DNA of 19,127 nt from JBAZDC01 sp041654595 (GCA_964551305.1 CAZKBT010000062.1:1-19127), one strand, 5' to 3'; positions 6,006-14,379 are shown, counted from the stretch's first letter. Notes: generated by a model not told the origin, from the sequence alone. Numbers and translations: made by a program.

Positions 6006-8306
6006 ATGAAACAAAGTGACCGCCAAGCCGCGCTGAATTACCACGAATTCCCCCGGCCGGGAAAAATCTCCGTCACCGCCAATAAACCCCTGGTATCGCA
6101 ACGTGATCTCGGTCTGGCCTACACGCCGGGCGTCGCCGCCGCCTGTGAAGAGATCGTCGCCGAACCATTGAACGCCTTTCGCTTTACCGCCCGCGGCAAC
6201 CTGGTGGGCGTCATCACCAATGGAACGGCCGTGCTGGGACTGGGCAATATCGGCCCCCTGGCGTCCAAGCCCGTCATGGAAGGCAAAGGCGTCTTGTTCA
6301 AGAAGTTCGCCGGCATCGACGTGTTCGACATCGAAATCAACGAGACGGATCCGGACAAGCTGGTGGAAATCATCGCCGGCCTGGAGCCGACGTTCGGCGG
6401 CATCAACCTCGAGGACATCAAAGCGCCCGAATGCTTCATCGTCGAACGCAAATTGCGCGAACGCATGAACATTCCGGTTTTTCACGACGACCAGCACGGC
6501 ACCGCCATCACCGTATCGGCGGCCTTCATCAACGGTTTGCGGGTCGTCGAGAAAGACATCAAAGACGTCAAGGTCGTCGTCTCGGGCGCGGGCGCCGCGG
6601 CGCTGGCCTGCCTGGACCTGATGGCGGACCTCGGCCTGCCCATGGAAAACATCTGGGTCACCGATATCGAAGGCGTGGTCTACAAAGGGCGCACCGTCCT
6701 CATGGACCCGAACAAAGAGCGTTTCGCGCAAGTGACCGAGGCGCGCACGCTCTCCGAAGTCATCGACAACGCCGACGTTTTCCTGGGGCTGTCGGCCGGC
6801 GGCGTGCTCAAGCCCGACATGGTGGCTCGCATGGCCAAGCGGCCGTTCATCCTGGCGCTTGCCAACCCCCATCCCGAAATACTGCCCGAAGACGCCCATG
6901 CTGTGCGCGACGACATCGTCATGGCGACCGGACGCTCCGACTATCCCAACCAAGTCAACAACGTATTGTGTTTTCCCTATATCTTTCGCGGGGCCCTGGA
7001 CGTCGGCGCCACGACCATCACGCGGGAAATGGAAAAGGCGGCCGTACGCGCCATCGCGGCCCTGGCCCAGGAAGAACAGAATGAGGTCGTCGCCGCCGCC
7101 TACGGCACCTACAACGTTTCCTTCGGCCCCGACTATCTGATTCCCAAGCCCTTCGATCCCCGCCTGATCGTGCGCATCGCCCCCGCGGTCGCCAAGGCGG
7201 CGATGGCGGACGGAGTGGCGACCCGTCCGCTCGCGGACCTGGACGCCTATACGGAACAGCTGCAGCAGTTCGTCTATCACTCCGGCGCATTCATGAAGCC
7301 GCTCTTCTCGATGGCCCGTCAACACGTCAGAGACGGCGGCAAATCACGCATCGTCTTTACCGAAGGCGAGGAAGAACGGGTACTGCGCGCCGTCCAGGTC
7401 ATCGTCGATGAAAAAATCGCGCGTCCCATCCTGGTCGGCAGGCCCGCGGTTCTGCTGTCGCGCATCGAGAAGTTCGGCCTGCGCCTGAAGCTGGGCCAGG
7501 ATGTCGAAGTCACCAATCCCGAGTACGACGAACGCTTCCATCAATACTGGACCACGTATTGGGAATTGATGTGCCGCCGCGGTATCAGCAAGGAAATGGC
7601 CCGCGTCGAAATGCGGCGCCGCCTGACCTTGATCGGCGCGATGATGGTGCACCTGGGCGATGCCGACGGCATGATCTGCGGAACGGTGGGCGGTTATCAC
7701 GACCACCTTCGCTTCATCGACCAGGTCATCGGCAAGCAGCCCGGCGCCGACACCTATGCCGCCATGAACATTCTGCTGCTCGAAAACCGCACCGTGGCAT
7801 TGGTCGACACACACGTCAACGACGATCCCTGCGCCGAACAAATTGCGGAATTCACGATCGCCGCGGCCCAGGAAATGCAGCGCCTGAACCTGGTGCCGAA
7901 AATCGCCTTGTTGTCGCGCTCGAATTTCGGCGACAGCAATGCGGAATCGGGCGAGAAAATGCGCAAGGCGCTGGAACTGGTGAACGCCCAAGCGCCGGAA
8001 CTGGAAATAGACGGTGAAATGCATGGCGATTGCGCGCTCAATGAAGCGCTGCGCCAGCGCATACTGCCGACCTCGCCGCTGAAAGGCTCCGCCAACTTGC
8101 TAGTCTGCCCCAATGTCGACGCGGGGAACATCGCCTACAACCTCCTAAAGACCGTCGCGGGCAGCAACGTCGCGATCGGGCCTTTCCTGCTTGGCATCAA
8201 TGCCCCCATCCATATCTTGACGTCCAGCGTGACCGTGCGCCGCATCATCAACATGGCGGCATTGACGGTTATCGACGCCAATCGCGCCGAATCTGGAAAT
8301 ATCTGA
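6006..8306 (+). CDS. maeB: NADP-dependent malic enzyme with C-terminal phosphotransacetylase-like domain
   Basis: The 766-residue protein matches the large MaeB type of malic enzyme, which converts malate to pyruvate, CO2 and NADPH in the cytosol. The catalytic half includes LAYTPGVA with Tyr39, MEGKG with Lys94, LEDIKAPECF (Glu136, Asp137) and PVFHDDQHGTAITV (Asp161, Asp162), the expected general acid/base and metal ligands. A nucleotide-binding loop SGAGAAALACLDL follows (about 193-205), and FPYIFRGALDVGA (323-335) is conserved. From about residue 430 to the end comes a phosphotransacetylase-like domain (RIVFTEGEEERVLRAVQ, GTVGGYHDHLRFID, ANLLVCPNVDAGNIAYNLLK). In studied homologues this domain is regulatory and has no PTA activity. 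AGGAA lies 5 nt before the ATG. It is transcribed away from the LysR gene and ends at a hairpin terminator. Confidence 0.96.
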   Translation: MKQSDRQAALNYHEFPRPGKISVTANKPLVSQRDLGLAYTPGVAAACEEIVAEPLNAFRFTARGNLVGVITNGTAVLGLGNIGPLASKPVMEGKGVLFKKFAGIDVFDIEINETDPDKLVEIIAGLEPTFGGINLEDIKAPECFIVERKLRERMNIPVFHDDQHGTAITVSAAFINGLRVVEKDIKDVKVVVSGAGAAALACLDLMADLGLPMENIWVTDIEGVVYKGRTVLMDPNKERFAQVTEARTLSEVIDNADVFLGLSAGGVLKPDMVARMAKRPFILALANPHPEILPEDAHAVRDDIVMATGRSDYPNQVNNVLCFPYIFRGALDVGATTITREMEKAAVRAIAALAQEEQNEVVAAAYGTYNVSFGPDYLIPKPFDPRLIVRIAPAVAKAAMADGVATRPLADLDAYTEQLQQFVYHSGAFMKPLFSMARQHVRDGGKSRIVFTEGEEERVLRAVQVIVDEKIARPILVGRPAVLLSRIEKFGLRLKLGQDVEVTNPEYDERFHQYWTTYWELMCRRGISKEMARVEMRRRLTLIGAMMVHLGDADGMICGTVGGYHDHLRFIDQVIGKQPGADTYAAMNILLLENRTVALVDTHVNDDPCAEQIAEFTIAAAQEMQRLNLVPKIALLSRSNFGDSNAESGEKMRKALELVNAQAPELEIDGEMHGDCALNEALRQRILPTSPLKGSANLLVCPNVDAGNIAYNLLKTVAGSNVAIGPFLLGINAPIHILTSSVTVRRIINMAALTVIDANRAESGNI

Positions 8307-8336
8307 TAGCTGTGTTCGGCCTCTGCTGGTAAAGTG

Positions 8337-8361
8337 CGGGCACATGCTTGTCATGTGCCCG
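8337..8361 (+). terminator. Factor-independent terminator after maeB
   Basis: The 10-bp perfect stem cgggcacatg / catgtgcccg with loop cttgt is followed by gtttaaaac. It starts 30 bp after the maeB stop and ends 22 bp before the next ATG, so it insulates maeB from ggt. The T-run is short, so termination may be incomplete. Confidence 0.65.
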
Positions 8362-8383
8362 TTTAAAACAAAAAGAGGTCCCA

Positions 8384-10177
8384 ATGCATTTACAGGATAT
8401 CCGCCGCTTTACAAAAGCCGGCCTGCTGGCTGCCGCCATCGCCGCGTTGAGCGCGTGCGCTGTTTCCAGCCCCCCTTCTCCCCAAGCACTATCCCCCGCT
8501 GTACATACGGCCGCCGCCCCAAACGCCAACGCCGCTTACGACTACGACCTTGACGTATTCCTTCCTGTCATTGCCCATAACGGCATGGTCGCCACGCAAC
8601 AGGAAATCGCCTCTCAAGTCGGGCTGGACATACTGCGGCAAGGCGGAAACGCAATCGATGCCGCGGTCGGCATAGGTTTCGCGCTGGCTGTAACCTTGCC
8701 CTATGCCGGCAATATCGGCGGCGGCGGTTTCATGATCATCCACGATGCAAAAACCGGCCAGGATATCGCCCTCGATTTCCGTGAAACGGCGCCCAGCCAA
8801 GCCCATCGGGACATGTTCCTGGATACCGAGGGCAACGTCATCGACAAAAAATCCCTCCTCTCTCATTACGCAGTAGGCGTGCCGGGCACCGTCGCCGGAC
8901 TGGAACATGCGTTGAAAAAATGGGGCAGCATGCCTCTTTCCCGTCTCGTGGCACCGGCCATATCGCTGGCCGAGAACGGCTTTGCCGTCAGTCAAAGCCT
9001 GGCCGATACGTTGATCATCAAGAAAGAAGCCATGAGCAGCCTGCCCGAAAGCCAGGCCATTTTCTGGCGTAACGGCGAACCTCTGAAAGCCGGCGACCTG
9101 CTCGTTCAAAAAGACCTGGGCCTATCCTTGCGTCAAATAGCGGAACAAGGCTCGCACGCATTCTATCGAGGCGATATCGCCCGCAAGATCGCCCGGGAAA
9201 TGGCGCCCTACCCGGGCACCATGACGCTGCAAGACCTGGCCGACTTTAAAGTCGTCGAGCGCGAACCCATCATAGGCACATACCGCGGCTACGAGATCGT
9301 CACCATGCCGCCGCCTTCGTCCGGTGGCGCTCATCTCGTACAGATACTGAATATCCTCGAACGCTGGCCGCTGGCGCAATGGGGTTCGAACAGCGACCAA
9401 ACGATTCATTACATGGCCGAAAGCATGAAGCTGGCGTATGCGGACAGGGCCGAATACCTTGGCGATCCTGACTTTGTCGAGATCCCATTGAAAGGATTGA
9501 CGTCCAAGCGCTATGCCGACGAGCTTGCCAAGCAGGTCGGCGAAAGAGCCAGGCCCGCGGAATTGATCAAACCCGGCGTTCCCCAGCAATATGAAAGCGA
9601 TGAAACTACGCACTACTCAGTCGTGGACAAAGAAGGCAACGCCGTTTCCGTCACTTATACGCTGAATGGTTACTTCGGCACAGGCATCGTGGCCGCGGGC
9701 ACAGGCATACTGCTCAATAACGAAATGGACGATTTCTCCGTAAAACCCGGCGCGCCCAACCTGTTCAAGCTAATAGGCGGCGAAAAGAACGCCGTGCAAG
9801 CGAACAAGCGGCCTTTATCGTCCATGACGCCCACCATCGTCCTCAAAGACCGCAAACCCTACCTGGTCACCGGCAGTCCGGGCGGCGCGCGCATCATCAC
9901 AACGGTATTGCAAGTCGTCGTCAACGCCATCGATTTCAACATGAATCCGGCCGAATCGATAGCCACGCCACGGTTTCATCACCAATGGCTGCCTGACGAG
10001 CTTCGCATCGAAAAAGGCTTCAGCCCCGATACGCTGCGCCTGCTGGCCCGACGCGGCCACACCATCGACCTCAAACCTTCCATGGGACGCACGCAGAGCA
10101 TACAAATCCGGGACGACGGATCCCTGCACGGCTATTCCGATCCTCGCAGACCGGACGGCAAAACGCTGGGCTATTGA
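8384..10177 (+). CDS. ggt: Gamma-glutamyltranspeptidase / glutathione hydrolase, predicted lipoprotein
   Basis: The 597-residue proenzyme belongs to the Ntn-hydrolase Ggt family, which cleaves gamma-glutamyl bonds such as that of glutathione outside the cytoplasm and self-processes into large and small subunits. The cleavage site is clear: DETTHYSVVDKEGNAVSVTYTLN, with Thr408 as the expected new N-terminus and nucleophile, followed by LLNNEMDDFSVKPG. PLSSMTP and GSPGGARI carry the oxyanion-hole glycines. The N-terminus (FTKAGLLAAAIAALSAC) ends in a lipobox with Cys25, so the enzyme is probably lipid-anchored, whereas E. coli Ggt is a soluble periplasmic protein. The ATG at 8384 has AGAGG 5 nt upstream, so the longer frame from 8348 is not needed. 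It stands as a single gene between a terminator and a long non-coding gap. Confidence 0.95.
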   Translation: MHLQDIRRFTKAGLLAAAIAALSACAVSSPPSPQALSPAVHTAAAPNANAAYDYDLDVFLPVIAHNGMVATQQEIASQVGLDILRQGGNAIDAAVGIGFALAVTLPYAGNIGGGGFMIIHDAKTGQDIALDFRETAPSQAHRDMFLDTEGNVIDKKSLLSHYAVGVPGTVAGLEHALKKWGSMPLSRLVAPAISLAENGFAVSQSLADTLIIKKEAMSSLPESQAIFWRNGEPLKAGDLLVQKDLGLSLRQIAEQGSHAFYRGDIARKIAREMAPYPGTMTLQDLADFKVVEREPIIGTYRGYEIVTMPPPSSGGAHLVQILNILERWPLAQWGSNSDQTIHYMAESMKLAYADRAEYLGDPDFVEIPLKGLTSKRYADELAKQVGERARPAELIKPGVPQQYESDETTHYSVVDKEGNAVSVTYTLNGYFGTGIVAAGTGILLNNEMDDFSVKPGAPNLFKLIGGEKNAVQANKRPLSSMTPTIVLKDRKPYLVTGSPGGARIITTVLQVVVNAIDFNMNPAESIATPRFHHQWLPDELRIEKGFSPDTLRLLARRGHTIDLKPSMGRTQSIQIRDDGSLHGYSDPRRPDGKTLGY

Positions 10178-10199
10178 TACGATACTCCAGTCCCTGCTC

Positions 10200-10233
10200 G
10201 GCCATGCCGGCGGTTTCCGCCATCGGCATGGCC
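10200..10233 (+). terminator. Nested hairpin after ggt, possible terminator
   Basis: A perfect 10-bp stem ggccatgccg / cggcatggcc encloses a second small stem gcgg-ttt-ccgc. It lies 22 bp beyond the ggt stop codon. It lacks a T-run, so it may act only as a 3'-end stabiliser or a Rho-assisted terminator. Confidence 0.4.
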
Positions 10234-10244
10234 GGCGTTCCGCC

Positions 10245-10469
10245 TTGTGGATAAGATCTATGGCGCGCAGGTGTTCATAATATGTTGACGGTTAGTGGAC
10301 AAAACCGTCTTGCGCATCCCGTCCAAAAATTTGTCCAATATTCATACACGCGCCAAGCCGCGCTTATCCACACAAGGAAAATACCGGCATCCGCTTGAAT
10401 TCACAGCACAAATTCAGACTATTAGACTTGTCCACAAACACCCATTAGTAATCATCGTTATATATAAGA
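10245..10469. repeat. Origin-like module, copy A
   Basis: This is the first of two collinear diverged copies. Landmarks are TTGTGGATAAG (10245-10255), ccaaaa (10323-10328), TTGTCCACA (10428-10436) and TATATATAAGA (10459-10469). The corresponding landmarks of copy B lie 1434, 1434, 1431 and 1434 bp downstream, so overall spacing is conserved even though intervening sequence has drifted. Copy A also has a perfect TTATCCACA at 10364, which copy B lacks. Confidence 0.6.
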
Positions 10470-10569
10470 GAAAATATACAAACAGAAGAATGTCTTTCGA
10501 CGCAGGACCAACTTGCCGCTCAAGCTTGCATGAACACGTCGCCCTCTTGTAACAACGTCCCAACCCATC

Positions 10570-11622
10570 ATGACCCTCATACAACGCCTTCCCGATGCCC
10601 CACTGGACATCATCGGCGACATACACGGCGAATTGGAAGCTCTCAGAGCCTTGCTATGGCATTTGGGCTATAAAGATGATGGCCGACATCCAAAAGGCCG
10701 GAAAATCGTCTTCGTGGGTGATCTGTGCGATCGTGGCCCCTATTCCTACAGCGTCATCAAGCTCGCGCAACGGCTGATCACAGGCGGCCATGCACAAGCC
10801 ATTCTGGGCAATCACGAACTCAATCTGCTGACCAACGACATCAAGGACGGTTCGGGGTGGTTTTTCGATGAACGGCTCTCACAGGATCAAAAATATTATG
10901 CGCCGTTCGAGCGTGCGCCGATCCAGGAACGTGAAAACATCCGATCCTTCCTTGAGAAACTGCCGGTCATACTGGAAAGAGACGATATCCGCGTCGTTCA
11001 TGCCGCCTGGACTGAAGCGGCGGCAAATGCCGTCGCCTCTGCGTCGCCGGTTGCCGTCAGCGAGCATTACCGGCGCTGGGACGAACTTGCTCGACACGCC
11101 GCTGGGAAAACCGGCCTATATGCCAAGTATCTGGAAGAAAAAGTCAATTGGGCCAATGAGCTGGAAGACGAACATAATCCACCGCCGTTTCTACACGCCA
11201 TTGCCGAATACGAGGCGACGCAACAAACGATCAATCCGCTGAAAGTGCTCACGTCGGGCGTGGAAACCAAGGCAAGCACGGCTTTCTTCGCGGGAAACAG
11301 ATGGCGATTCTCGGATAGGACGACGTGGTGGGATGACTATGAAGACAAGAAACCGGTGGTCATCGGGCATTACTGGCGCCTGTACAACCCCGTTCAAGGA
11401 CAGCTGGTATCCCGCTACAGCCGTTTGTTCTCGAATATCGAATCCGGCTCGTGGCATGGCAAGCACCGGAATGTGTTTTGCGTCGATTTTTCGGTCGGCG
11501 CCCGCTGGAGGGACAGGCGCGCCGGGAGGCAAGCCGATCAATCGCGCTTTCGGCTCGGCGCGCTGCAGTGGCCCGAAAGGCGCCTAGTCTTCGACACCGG
11601 ACTCCACATCCCTACCTACTGA
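10570..11622 (+). CDS. Calcineurin-like metallophosphoesterase
   Basis: The 350-residue protein has the calcineurin-type phosphoesterase motifs in order: GDIHG (residues 16-20), GDLCDRG (50-56), GNHE (80-83), a metal-binding His in VVHAAW (His144) and IGHYW (266-270). These form a two-metal centre acting on phosphomonoesters or diesters; the substrate is unknown. The overall form is like the PrpA/ApaH-type bacterial group, but with an extended middle region (about 150-240). There is no Shine-Dalgarno in front of the ATG at 10570, and no better in-frame start, so translation initiation may be weak or atypical. It stands alone, flanked on both sides by the two copies of the origin-like module. 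Confidence 0.85.
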   Translation: MTLIQRLPDAPLDIIGDIHGELEALRALLWHLGYKDDGRHPKGRKIVFVGDLCDRGPYSYSVIKLAQRLITGGHAQAILGNHELNLLTNDIKDGSGWFFDERLSQDQKYYAPFERAPIQERENIRSFLEKLPVILERDDIRVVHAAWTEAAANAVASASPVAVSEHYRRWDELARHAAGKTGLYAKYLEEKVNWANELEDEHNPPPFLHAIAEYEATQQTINPLKVLTSGVETKASTAFFAGNRWRFSDRTTWWDDYEDKKPVVIGHYWRLYNPVQGQLVSRYSRLFSNIESGSWHGKHRNVFCVDFSVGARWRDRRAGRQADQSRFRLGALQWPERRLVFDTGLHIPTY

Positions 11623-11938
11623 ACCAAGGGTTGAACCTTTCCAGTCCCCTCTCCAATGCGGGGCGACAGGACAGGAGCTTGTGGATAAGCTCTAGGCGAA
11701 GGAGCTGTGCATAGGCTGTGCACTGGATGCGCACAAGCCCCTCATTCGATCCCCACCCAAAAGTTCTCCAAATACCGTCCTGAGATTACCAACCTTGTTG
11801 TCCACTCCAAATATCTATGTAATATTTTGATTTAAAACACTATTTAGTCTTATCCTACTTGTCCACAGGCTCCCATCCATCATTCTCGGTTGTATATATA
11901 AGAAATTAACAACATCATGGAAAGCCGAAGCTCTTTTT
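11623..11938. other. Non-coding AT-rich gap with DnaA boxes (contains module copy B)
   Basis: This gap lies between two convergent genes, so it should need no promoters. It nevertheless contains TGTGGATAA (11680-11688, minus orientation), TTGTCCACA (11859-11867) and a near match tgtgcatag (11706-11714), together with an AT-rich centre (about 11805-11860). I see no gene and no obvious terminator. Confidence 0.6.
11679..11903. repeat. Origin-like module, copy B
   Basis: Landmarks are TTGTGGATAAG (11679-11689), ccaaaa (11757-11762), TTGTCCACA (11859-11867) and TATATATAAGA (11893-11903). The distance from first to last landmark is 214 bp, identical to copy A. Both copies also share actatt-tag just before the TTGTCCACA box. 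The TATATATAAGA here points into the 3' end of a convergent gene, so it is unlikely to be only a promoter. Confidence 0.6.
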
Positions 11939-13108
11939 CTACACCTTTTGCAACTTGGCAATCGCCGCATCCAGAGTCTGGTCCTGTTTGGCAAAACAAA
12001 ACCTCACCAGGTGATGATTCGAACTTGGCGCCGCAGGATCCTCATAGAAAGCGGAGACAGGAATGACGGTGACGCCATGTTCGACGGTCAGCCAATTGGC
12101 GAACTCCAGTTCTGACATCGACGAAATGGCGTCATAACGAGCCAGCAAGAAAAACGTTCCCTCGCTTGGCAAGGGTTCGAATCGGGTTTTCGCCAGGCCC
12201 GACGTCAACCGATCCCGCTTTTTCTGATAGTACGCCGACAATTCGAGATACGGTTTTGGATCTTGCATATAGCGCGACAAGCCCACCTGCATGGGTGAAC
12301 TTACCGTAAACACCACGAATTGATGGACTTTGCGAAATTCCTTGGTGAGTCCGGCGGGCGCGCAGCAGTACCCTACTTTCCATCCCGTCGTGTGATACGT
12401 TTTTCCGAACGACGACACAACGAATGCATGTTCGGCCAGTAACGGCCTGCTGGCCAGGCTGTGATGGCGCCGGCCGTCGAATACGATGTGTTCATAGGCT
12501 TCGTCGGAAAGCAGAAGAATGCCGGTGTCGGCAACAATTTTCTCCAGCTCGTCCAGATCGGCGGGTTTCAAATTTATGCCCGTCGGATTGTGCGGGAAAT
12601 TCAGGATGATCATCCGCGTTTTTGGGCCCACGGATTGTTCGATGCGATTCCAATCTATCTGATAGGTAGGCCTGGATTCATCGGGTGCCGACAAAGGAAC
12701 GATGACCGGCTTGCCTCCTGCCAGTTCGATGGCCGGAATGTACAGGTCATAGAACGGCTCGATGACGATGACTTCGTCTCCGGATCCGACCGTGGCCAGT
12801 ATGGCTGTCATCAGCGCTTCGGTCGCTCCGCTGGTTACCGTGATTTCCGATGCATCATCATAGGAACGGCCGTACAGGTCGAGAACCTTTTTCGCTATTT
12901 GTTCACGCAGATCGGGAACGCCGGGCATGGGAGGATACTGATTATGGCCGTTCAACATGGCGTCTGTTACATATTGGATGAGCTGCTTGTCGGGATTGAA
13001 GTCCGGAAAGCCTTGCCCTAGATTGATCGCGTTATGCGTGACAGCCAATTGGCTCATCGTAGAGAAAATGGTGCTGCCGATATTCGGTAGTTTCGATTGC
13101 AAAATCAT
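11939..13108 (-). CDS. PLP-dependent aminotransferase, methionine aminotransferase type (YbdL-like)
   Basis: The 389-residue protein is a fold-type I, class I/II aminotransferase. It has NLGQGFPDF (residues 29-37), the phosphate-region SGATEALMTAI (93-103), NFPHNPTG (170-177), SDEAYEHIVFDG (201-212) and the PLP-binding SSFGKTYHTTGWKVGY with Lys236. The combination GFPDF, YEHIVFDG and SFGKTYHTTGWK matches the methionine/glutamine-type aminotransferases such as YbdL, which interconvert methionine and 4-methylthio-2-oxobutanoate in methionine salvage. Substrate choice is inferred from the family. I chose the ATG at 13108 since the protein motifs start right after it and the 37 extra upstream codons are Arg/Asn-rich and unlike the family. 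The upstream ribosome binding site is weak (ACGGAT). It is divergent from the cold-shock gene. Confidence 0.88.
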   Translation of the reverse strand: MILQSKLPNIGSTIFSTMSQLAVTHNAINLGQGFPDFNPDKQLIQYVTDAMLNGHNQYPPMPGVPDLREQIAKKVLDLYGRSYDDASEITVTSGATEALMTAILATVGSGDEVIVIEPFYDLYIPAIELAGGKPVIVPLSAPDESRPTYQIDWNRIEQSVGPKTRMIILNFPHNPTGINLKPADLDELEKIVADTGILLLSDEAYEHIVFDGRRHHSLASRPLLAEHAFVVSSFGKTYHTTGWKVGYCCAPAGLTKEFRKVHQFVVFTVSSPMQVGLSRYMQDPKPYLELSAYYQKKRDRLTSGLAKTRFEPLPSEGTFFLLARYDAISSMSELEFANWLTVEHGVTVIPVSAFYEDPAAPSSNHHLVRFCFAKQDQTLDAAIAKLQKV

Positions 13109-13440
13109 TATTCGATCCGTTTTTCTATTCCGTTGAATGGCCGATGCATTATTGATTCTTACACTGGAAATCGGGGCCGGCATCGACTGGAATGGCCAAT
13201 GACATCGTTTGTGTTTCAAGCGGTGCTATATAGGAAATAGCTGCGAAAAAATACCACATTAGTGTGAATACTTATTTGAAATCCCTGTTCCTCATGAGTA
13301 TGCTTTCACAGGCAGATGAATTCAAGCTTTGCGCAGGTCTCGTATTTAGTGGTTAAGTCAGGATTGATTTAAATCTATTTCGTATCAGCGTTCTTGTCTC
13401 ATTGCATATTTCATTTATAAAGATTTAAGGACGCTACCTC
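13109..13440. promoter_or_regulatory. Divergent promoter region and long 5' leader of the cold-shock gene
   Basis: This 332-bp AT-rich gap separates the minus-strand aminotransferase from the plus-strand cold-shock gene. Cold-shock mRNAs often have long structured leaders, and the space allows one, but I cannot place promoters with confidence. AAGGA (13427-13431) is the likely ribosome binding site for the cold-shock protein, 9 nt before its ATG. Confidence 0.4.
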
Positions 13441-13647
13441 ATGGCTCAAAAAGGTATAGTTAAATGGTTCAACGCGGAGAAAGGCTTCGGCTTCATTACG
13501 CCGGATGCCGGTGGTACTGATGTGTTCGCCCACTTTTCGGCGATATCCGGCCGAGGCTATCGCAGCCTGACCGAAGGCCAAGCCGTTGAATTCGAAATTA
13601 ATGACGGTCCCAAAGGTCCCCAGGCAGCGGACATCCGTCCTCTATAA
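13441..13647 (+). CDS. Cold-shock domain protein, CspA family
   Basis: The 68-residue single cold-shock domain protein is an RNA/ssDNA-binding chaperone that melts secondary structure. It shows the family sequence KGIVKWFNAEKGFGFITPD with RNP1 (KGFGFI), then VFAHFSAI with RNP2, and the closing EGQAVEFEINDGPKGPQAADI. Length is normal for the family. It is a single gene followed by a strong hairpin terminator 25 bp after the stop. Several paralogues usually exist in betaproteobacteria, and which one this is cannot be told from sequence alone. Cold induction is plausible but not shown. Confidence 0.96.
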   Translation: MAQKGIVKWFNAEKGFGFITPDAGGTDVFAHFSAISGRGYRSLTEGQAVEFEINDGPKGPQAADIRPL

Positions 13648-13672
13648 GTCTGATTGATTTCATCGTACATAG

Positions 13673-13705
13673 AGAAAGCCCTGGCATGATGTGCCAGGGC
13701 TTTCT
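13673..13705. terminator. Strong terminator after the cold-shock gene
   Basis: A perfect 14-bp stem agaaagccctggca / tgccagggctttct with loop tgatg includes an A-run on one side and tttct on the other, so it can act in both directions. It separates the cold-shock gene from the putative origin region. Confidence 0.85.
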
Positions 13706-13742
13706 AATTTGTCCACTTGTTATCCTTCCTTTATCAACAAAG

Positions 13743-13751
13743 TTATCCACA
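13743..13751 (+). promoter_or_regulatory. DnaA box (perfect TTATCCACA)
   Basis: The sequence is an exact match to the high-affinity DnaA box. A one-mismatch box TTATCAACA lies 12 bp upstream at 13731-13739. Confidence 0.7.
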
Positions 13752-13830
13752 GGCTGTTCCGATTTGATGAGTTCAGCTATGTAACCTGGCCTTTCTGTAC
13801 CACCTCTATGAATACTTGTGGCCTGAACCA

Positions 13831-13846
13831 TGTTTCACGTGGAACA
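13831..13846. promoter_or_regulatory. parS site 1
   Basis: TGTTTCACGTGGAACA is the 16-bp near-palindromic ParB binding site of chromosomal Par systems. The cognate parA and parB genes lie about 3-4 kb downstream. Confidence 0.92.
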
Positions 13847-13897
13847 TAGTCTGTTGATCAGGTTATGTCCTATTCAAACTTTGACTGTTTGTCGGGC

Positions 13898-13906
13898 TTA
13901 TCCACA
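13898..13906 (+). promoter_or_regulatory. DnaA box (perfect TTATCCACA)
   Basis: Second exact DnaA box of the gap, 155 bp after the first and immediately before the AT-rich stretch that could serve as unwinding element. Confidence 0.7.
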
Positions 13907-14308
13907 TTGATGTCGTACCTCCACGCTCTATACCAAACTAGATATTTTTAGATCTGTAAAGCGGAGGTCGTGCTTCCGATTAGACTAAATATAGTCATAT
14001 CATCAGTACTCAAGATCAGTCCCTGTTTTTCTATTTATCTTCGGTGCGGCTCTGATCAAAGAGAATTTCTTACCTGGGTATTGAGTGTCTTGCAAAATGA
14101 GAGCTCGGAATCCTCAAATGAACTTTCTCTTTTACCGATTCTGTTGATCGATTGATATGCATTAAGAAGCACGTTATGTTGGTACATTCTGGACCAGACA
14201 TATCTTAGTATCAAGAATTCATTAGCATGAACTAGTGCCTGACTCTTAGAGTCGAGGCAAGCTTTGAAAAAAGAAACTTTTGAGAATGCTTGACGTAGAC
14301 AAACCGAG

Positions 14309-14324
14309 TGTTCCACGTGAAACA
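14309..14324. promoter_or_regulatory. parS site 2
   Basis: TGTTCCACGTGAAACA is the same 16-bp ParB site as site 1 in the opposite orientation. Confidence 0.92.
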
Positions 14325-14347
14325 TTCAAGCTTTACGTATCTTTTCA

Positions 14348-14363
14348 TGTTTCACGTGGAACA
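14348..14363. promoter_or_regulatory. parS site 3, near the mnmG promoter
   Basis: TGTTTCACGTGGAACA repeats site 1 exactly and lies 23 bp after site 2. It sits 16 bp upstream of a TATAAT hexamer (14380-14385), thus about where the -35 element of that promoter would be. Confidence 0.92.
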
Positions 14364-14379
14364 AGATATAGGCAGCAAG

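Larger units (their letters stand above)
10178..10569. other. Non-coding AT-rich gap with DnaA boxes (contains module copy A)
   Basis: This 392-bp gap holds a possible ggt terminator (10200-10233) and then copy A of the origin-like module (10245-10469). DnaA-type boxes are TGTGGATAA (10246-10254, minus orientation), TTATCCACA (10364-10372) and TTGTCCACA (10428-10436). I see no plausible gene; an 85-codon plus frame here has no ribosome binding site or family resemblance. Confidence 0.6.

Noticed and set aside
10295..10552. 85-codon plus-strand frame between ggt and the phosphoesterase
   Set aside because: It covers module copy A, has no family match, and the equivalent frame is not preserved in module copy B.
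14056..14325. 89-codon minus-strand frame upstream of mnmG
   Set aside because: It starts inside parS site 2 and reads through the putative origin; no ribosome binding site or known family.
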